NCBI GenBank assembly: GCA_030627065.1
Contig: DAOUSV010000019.1
Coordinates: 1 to 15,542 of the forward strand
DNA: 15,542 nt
DNA from: Piscirickettsiaceae bacterium
GTDB taxonomy: Bacteria; Pseudomonadota; Gammaproteobacteria; Nitrosococcales; Methylophagaceae
Reading direction: 5' to 3'
The position numbers were made by a program, and so were the translations under genes. Below, in pieces: positions 12,958-15,542 of this stretch (its first letter is position 1; each line of letters begins with the position of its first letter). A model generated the notes under the pieces. It saw only the letters and a program-made list of their open reading frames with translations. It ran no database searches and had not been told where the DNA came from.

Positions 12958-13752
12958 ATGGATATTGATTTAGCACAGCTCAAAAACATCATTATTACTG
13001 CCTGTAAGGTGGAAATACATCCTCGTTTTAATACCGTAGAACGTAGTTATAAGCCAGATGGTAGCGTGGTGACAGAAGCCGACCTCGCCATGCAGAAACA
13101 CATAACTGACGCACTGCAACTAACCTATCCCGATATTCCTTTGTTAGGCGAAGAAATGACAACACAAGAACAACAAGACTTATTATTAAGTCCTGCTGTT
13201 TGGTGTTTAGATCCTATCGACGGCACCAGTAACTTTGCCGCTGGATTTCCTTATTTCTCTGTGTCTTTAGCGTTAATTGAGAAAGGTAAATCAACAGTTG
13301 CTCTTGTTTATGATCCCATTCGAGATGAATGCTTTATGGCTAAAGCCGGTGCCGGCGCTTGGCTGAATGAGCAAAAGCTACAGGCAAAAGAATTTAATCT
13401 TCCACTGCATAAAACCATCGCTCTAATTGACTATAAACGCTTATCTTCTGAATTGGCCACGCAATTAATCACTGCAACACCTTATCGTTCACAACGTAGT
13501 TTAGGCTCAATTGCATTAGAATTATGCTGGATAGCGAGTGGTCGCGCACATATCTACCTTCATGCTAAACAGCATCTATGGGATTATGCGGCAGCACTTC
13601 TTATTCTTAATGAAGCAGGTGGTTTCGCATGCTCGCTTGATGGCGAATCGATACAAAGTAACTCGCTATCGCCTTGCTCAACAATTGCCTCCTTAGATAA
13701 GCAATTATTTGATGATTGGTGCCGTTATTTAAATGTGTCCCATGTCCAATAA
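12958..13752 (+). CDS. Inositol monophosphatase family protein
   Basis: A 264-residue Mg-dependent, Li-sensitive-type sugar or nucleotide phosphatase of the IMPase fold. Metal ligands: E65 in LLGEE, D85 and D88 in LDPIDGTSNF, and D209 in WDYAAALLILNEAGG. The spacing E65-D85 equals that of the human enzyme (E70-D90). FPYFSVSLALIEKG and the SLGSIALELCWIASGRA strand-helix region are typical. The true substrate (inositol phosphate, fructose bisphosphate, or another) cannot be read from the sequence. SuhB in E. coli also acts in rRNA transcription, but I see no specific reason to call this SuhB. The gene overlaps pgeF by 11 bases and is divergent from rsmE. Confidence 0.9.
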   Translation: MDIDLAQLKNIIITACKVEIHPRFNTVERSYKPDGSVVTEADLAMQKHITDALQLTYPDIPLLGEEMTTQEQQDLLLSPAVWCLDPIDGTSNFAAGFPYFSVSLALIEKGKSTVALVYDPIRDECFMAKAGAGAWLNEQKLQAKEFNLPLHKTIALIDYKRLSSELATQLITATPYRSQRSLGSIALELCWIASGRAHIYLHAKQHLWDYAAALLILNEAGGFACSLDGESIQSNSLSPCSTIASLDKQLFDDWCRYLNVSHVQ

Positions 13753-14476
13753 CATTATTATTCCCGATTGGCCAGCACCTACGAATATCAGGGCATTAAG
13801 CACCACGCGCCAGGGCGGTATCAGTCAGCCACCATTCGATAGTTTCAATGTTGGCGACCATGTGAATGATGATAGTCACTGTGTTGCTCTCAATAGAGCA
13901 CAGTTAACTCGGCAAGAAAATCTACCTGAAGACCCTCGCTGGTTAAAACAAGTTCATGGTCACCTCGTTATAAATAGTCAACAATGGCAACTAGGTACTG
14001 AGGCTGATGCCATTGTTAGCCAACAAAGTAACCATGTTTGTACCATTATGACTGCCGACTGCTTACCTATTTTATTATGCAATCAACAAGGAGATACTGT
14101 CGCCGCTATTCATGCGGGTTGGCGCAGTCTCGCTTCAGGAATTATCGAACAAACTTTACGCTCATTTCAATGTGACTCAAACACTATTATGGCTTGGCTT
14201 GGTCCAGCGATTGGACCTGAACAATTTGAAGTTGGACCTGATGTTTATGATGCATTCTGCTCACAATCACCTGAGTCAGCGCAGGCATTTAAAGCGATAG
14301 ATAACACGCATTATTTGGCCAACATCTATCACTTAGCAAAACAACGCTTAGTCAATCAGGGGGTTACCGCTATTTATGGTGGTGATTTTTGCACCGTGAG
14401 TGAAAAGCAACGCTTCTTCTCTTATCGACGAGATGGACAATCAGGCAGGATGGCGACGCTTATTTGGATCCAGTGA
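13742..14476 (+). CDS. pgeF: Peptidoglycan editing factor PgeF / YfiH laccase-domain protein
   Basis: A 244-residue multicopper-polyphenol-oxidase-like (DUF152) protein. In E. coli it keeps L-Ser out of position 1 of peptidoglycan stem peptides; relatives act as purine nucleoside phosphorylase or adenosine deaminase. The metal triad is present: H72 in KQVHGH, C107 in MTADCLP and H124 in AIHAGWRS. WLGPAIGPEQFEVG, GGDFCTV and FFSYRRDG...GRMATLIW are conserved. I take the ATG at 13742, because MSNNIIIPDWPAP aligns with the start of E. coli YfiH (243 residues). An ATG three codons upstream (13733) is possible. It overlaps the phosphatase gene, so coupled expression is likely. Its TGA stop falls in a short repeated sequence. 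Confidence 0.93.
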   Translation: MSNNIIIPDWPAPTNIRALSTTRQGGISQPPFDSFNVGDHVNDDSHCVALNRAQLTRQENLPEDPRWLKQVHGHLVINSQQWQLGTEADAIVSQQSNHVCTIMTADCLPILLCNQQGDTVAAIHAGWRSLASGIIEQTLRSFQCDSNTIMAWLGPAIGPEQFEVGPDVYDAFCSQSPESAQAFKAIDNTHYLANIYHLAKQRLVNQGVTAIYGGDFCTVSEKQRFFSYRRDGQSGRMATLIWIQ

Positions 14477-14493
14477 ATGATAACGGATATAAA
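14475..14493. repeat. Half copy of the palindrome found at 3430-3471
   Basis: GAATGATAACGGATATAAA matches 3455-3473 at 18 of 19 positions. As there, it sits at the 3' end of a gene, here overlapping the pgeF stop codon. The matching left arm is absent, so it may be a decayed element or a chance similarity. Confidence 0.35.
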
Positions 14494-14501
14494 CCGTTTT
14501 C

Positions 14502-14510
14502 TGGTATGAT
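14502..14510 (+). promoter_or_regulatory. Extended -10 promoter candidate for the ZIP transporter gene
   Basis: TGGTATGAT fits an extended -10 (TGnTATAAT, one mismatch) 30 bases before the ATG at 14540. No -35 box is visible at 16-18 bases. Together with the 63-base gap after pgeF, it suggests that the transporter and waaF can be transcribed separately. Confidence 0.35.
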
Positions 14511-14539
14511 CAAGCAATTAAATCCCCGCCTGGACTATT

Positions 14540-15334
14540 ATGGAATTGCTTTTCTGGATCATCGGCTTTAGCCTGATCGGTGGCTTACTCAGCGTAAGCA
14601 TTGCCGCCTCCTTTTTATTACTGCCAAAAAAGGTACAAGCGAATACCGTTCCTCATTTAGTTAGTTTTGCCATTGGCGCATTACTAGGAGCCTCCTTACT
14701 GGGTTTAATTCCTCACGCATTAGAGCCAGAATTTGGTGTTGATCCACATGATATTGGGCTTACTTTATTAATCGGCCTCCTTAGCTTTTTTGTATTAGAA
14801 AAATTAGTGCTTTGGCGACATTGCCATCATGAACATTGTGATGCGCATGATCCAGAATCATTGGTTCATAATCACGATAATAAAAAACAAGCAGCAGGCT
14901 CATTGATTCTAATTGGCGATGGCATCCATAACTTTGTTGATGGTATTTTAATTGCCGCTGCATTTTTAACCGATACTCATCTAGGTATTGTCACTGCACT
15001 CGCTATTGCCGCTCATGAAATCCCGCAAGAACTCGGTGACTTTGTAATTTTATTACACAGTGGTTATAGCCGTAAAAAAGCACTATTCTTTAACATGCTA
15101 TCTAGCCTAGGTACCGTTGTCGGCGCAATTCTAGCCTATTTTTTATTGGCAGACATGCAGTACTTATTGCCTTATATTCTAGTTATCGCCGCCTCTAGCT
15201 TTATCTATATTGCCGTTGCAGATCTAATCCCCGGCCTGCACAATAAAGTAAAACCGTCAGAAACCTTACAGCAAATTTCATTAATTGCCTTTGGTACACT
15301 CTCTATTTTTATTGCTCATAGCACTTTGCACTAA
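14540..15334 (+). CDS. ZIP-family divalent metal transporter
   Basis: A 264-residue inner-membrane importer of the ZIP family (zinc, iron or other divalent metals). About eight hydrophobic segments are seen. The transport-site motifs are HNFVDG (H130, D134) in segment 4 and HEIPQELGD (H159, E160, E164) in segment 5, both intact. Between segments 3 and 4 is a histidine-rich loop, HCHHEHCDAHD...HNHD (94-113), a likely metal-sensing or binding loop. The metal cannot be decided from the sequence; ZupT-like zinc uptake is a reasonable guess. No Shine-Dalgarno sequence is clear before the ATG. The TAA stop lies six bases before waaF, so the two may share a transcript. Confidence 0.9.
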   Translation: MELLFWIIGFSLIGGLLSVSIAASFLLLPKKVQANTVPHLVSFAIGALLGASLLGLIPHALEPEFGVDPHDIGLTLLIGLLSFFVLEKLVLWRHCHHEHCDAHDPESLVHNHDNKKQAAGSLILIGDGIHNFVDGILIAAAFLTDTHLGIVTALAIAAHEIPQELGDFVILLHSGYSRKKALFFNMLSSLGTVVGAILAYFLLADMQYLLPYILVIAASSFIYIAVADLIPGLHNKVKPSETLQQISLIAFGTLSIFIAHSTLH

Positions 15335-15340
15335 GCTCTT

Positions 15341-15542
15341 ATGACAAATACAATCAACAAGATCTTGATTGTCGGACCATCATGGATTGGTGATATGGTT
15401 ATGGCGCAATCTTTATTTAAAGCACTCAAATCAGACAATCCTGACGTTATTATTGACGTGCTTGCTTTGGACTGGACAAAGCCATTATTAACCCGAATGC
15501 CTGAAGTAAATAAAGCGATTACCATGCCTATAAGTCATGGTG
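15341..15542 (+). CDS. waaF: ADP-heptose:LPS heptosyltransferase II WaaF (runs off right edge)
   Basis: The first 67 codons of a GT9 glycosyltransferase that adds the second heptose to the LPS inner core at the cytoplasmic face of the inner membrane. Visible: KILIVGPSWIGDMVMAQSL (7-25), which holds the family signature GPSWxGDMxMxQSL, then IDVLALDWTKPLLTRMPEVN and MPISHG, all lining up with E. coli WaaF. It starts with ATG six bases after the transporter stop. A clear Shine-Dalgarno sequence is lacking (AAGCTCTT precedes it). The rest lies beyond the window. Confidence 0.93.
   Translation, partial: MTNTINKILIVGPSWIGDMVMAQSLFKALKSDNPDVIIDVLALDWTKPLLTRMPEVNKAITMPISHG

Noticed and set aside
14482..14498. 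Hairpin AACGG-ATATAAA-CCGTT followed by T residues as a terminator after pgeF
   Set aside because: The stem has only five pairs, two of them A-T, and the T run is short, so it is too weak to call.
14540..15334. A zupT symbol for the transporter
   Set aside because: ZIP motifs are clear, but the subfamily and metal cannot be fixed from the sequence alone.
15331..15525. A minus-strand reading frame at the right edge
   Set aside because: It lies antisense to the clear waaF coding sequence and has no family features.

Overview
The window is a compact, moderately AT-rich chromosomal stretch from a gammaproteobacterium. The yci-type genes (yciO, rnm/yciV, yciB, yciI), pgeF, waaF, and a prmC-moeB pair all point to that class. 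I cannot name the genus. A marine or Thiotrichales-like lineage is possible, but that is inference only. I saw no tRNA, rRNA, CRISPR array, insertion sequence or prophage. Coding density is very high and no gap exceeds about 130 bases.

Left block (1-4338, mostly minus strand): the N-terminal two-thirds of NBD1-side ClpB runs off the left edge and has a textbook sigma-32 heat-shock promoter. Upstream of it lies a minus-strand cluster of marR (OhrR-like), yciO and a PlsC-like acyltransferase. A small secreted protein of unknown function (3118-3426, plus) is divergent from marR, with overlapping promoters and a dyad between them. A strong bidirectional terminator separates it from rnm, the PHP-domain RNase AM gene, on the minus strand.

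Middle block (4383-7754, plus): yciB, yciI, a bolA-family gene and a 733-residue protein with two PilZ-type c-di-GMP motifs form a tightly packed operon, with gaps of 2, -4 and 14 bp. A 9-bp perfect dyad sits in the 44-bp gap shared with rnm. The PilZ gene converges on pmbA, and the two stop codons share the palindrome TTAA.

Minus-strand operon (12831 down to 7751): rsmE, a DUF3301 membrane protein, a response regulator with a C-terminal membrane anchor, prmC, moeB and pmbA are nearly contiguous. The theme is modification of the translation machinery (rsmE, prmC) and cofactor or peptide maturation (moeB, pmbA). The most striking point in the window is here: prmC, whose product methylates release factors, is interrupted by a single in-frame UAA exactly where the family usually has a glutamine. 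The remaining 81 codons after it are intact and well conserved.

Right block (12958-15542, plus): an inositol-monophosphatase-family gene, pgeF (YfiH laccase-domain protein), a ZIP-family metal transporter and the start of waaF (LPS heptosyltransferase II), which runs off the right edge.
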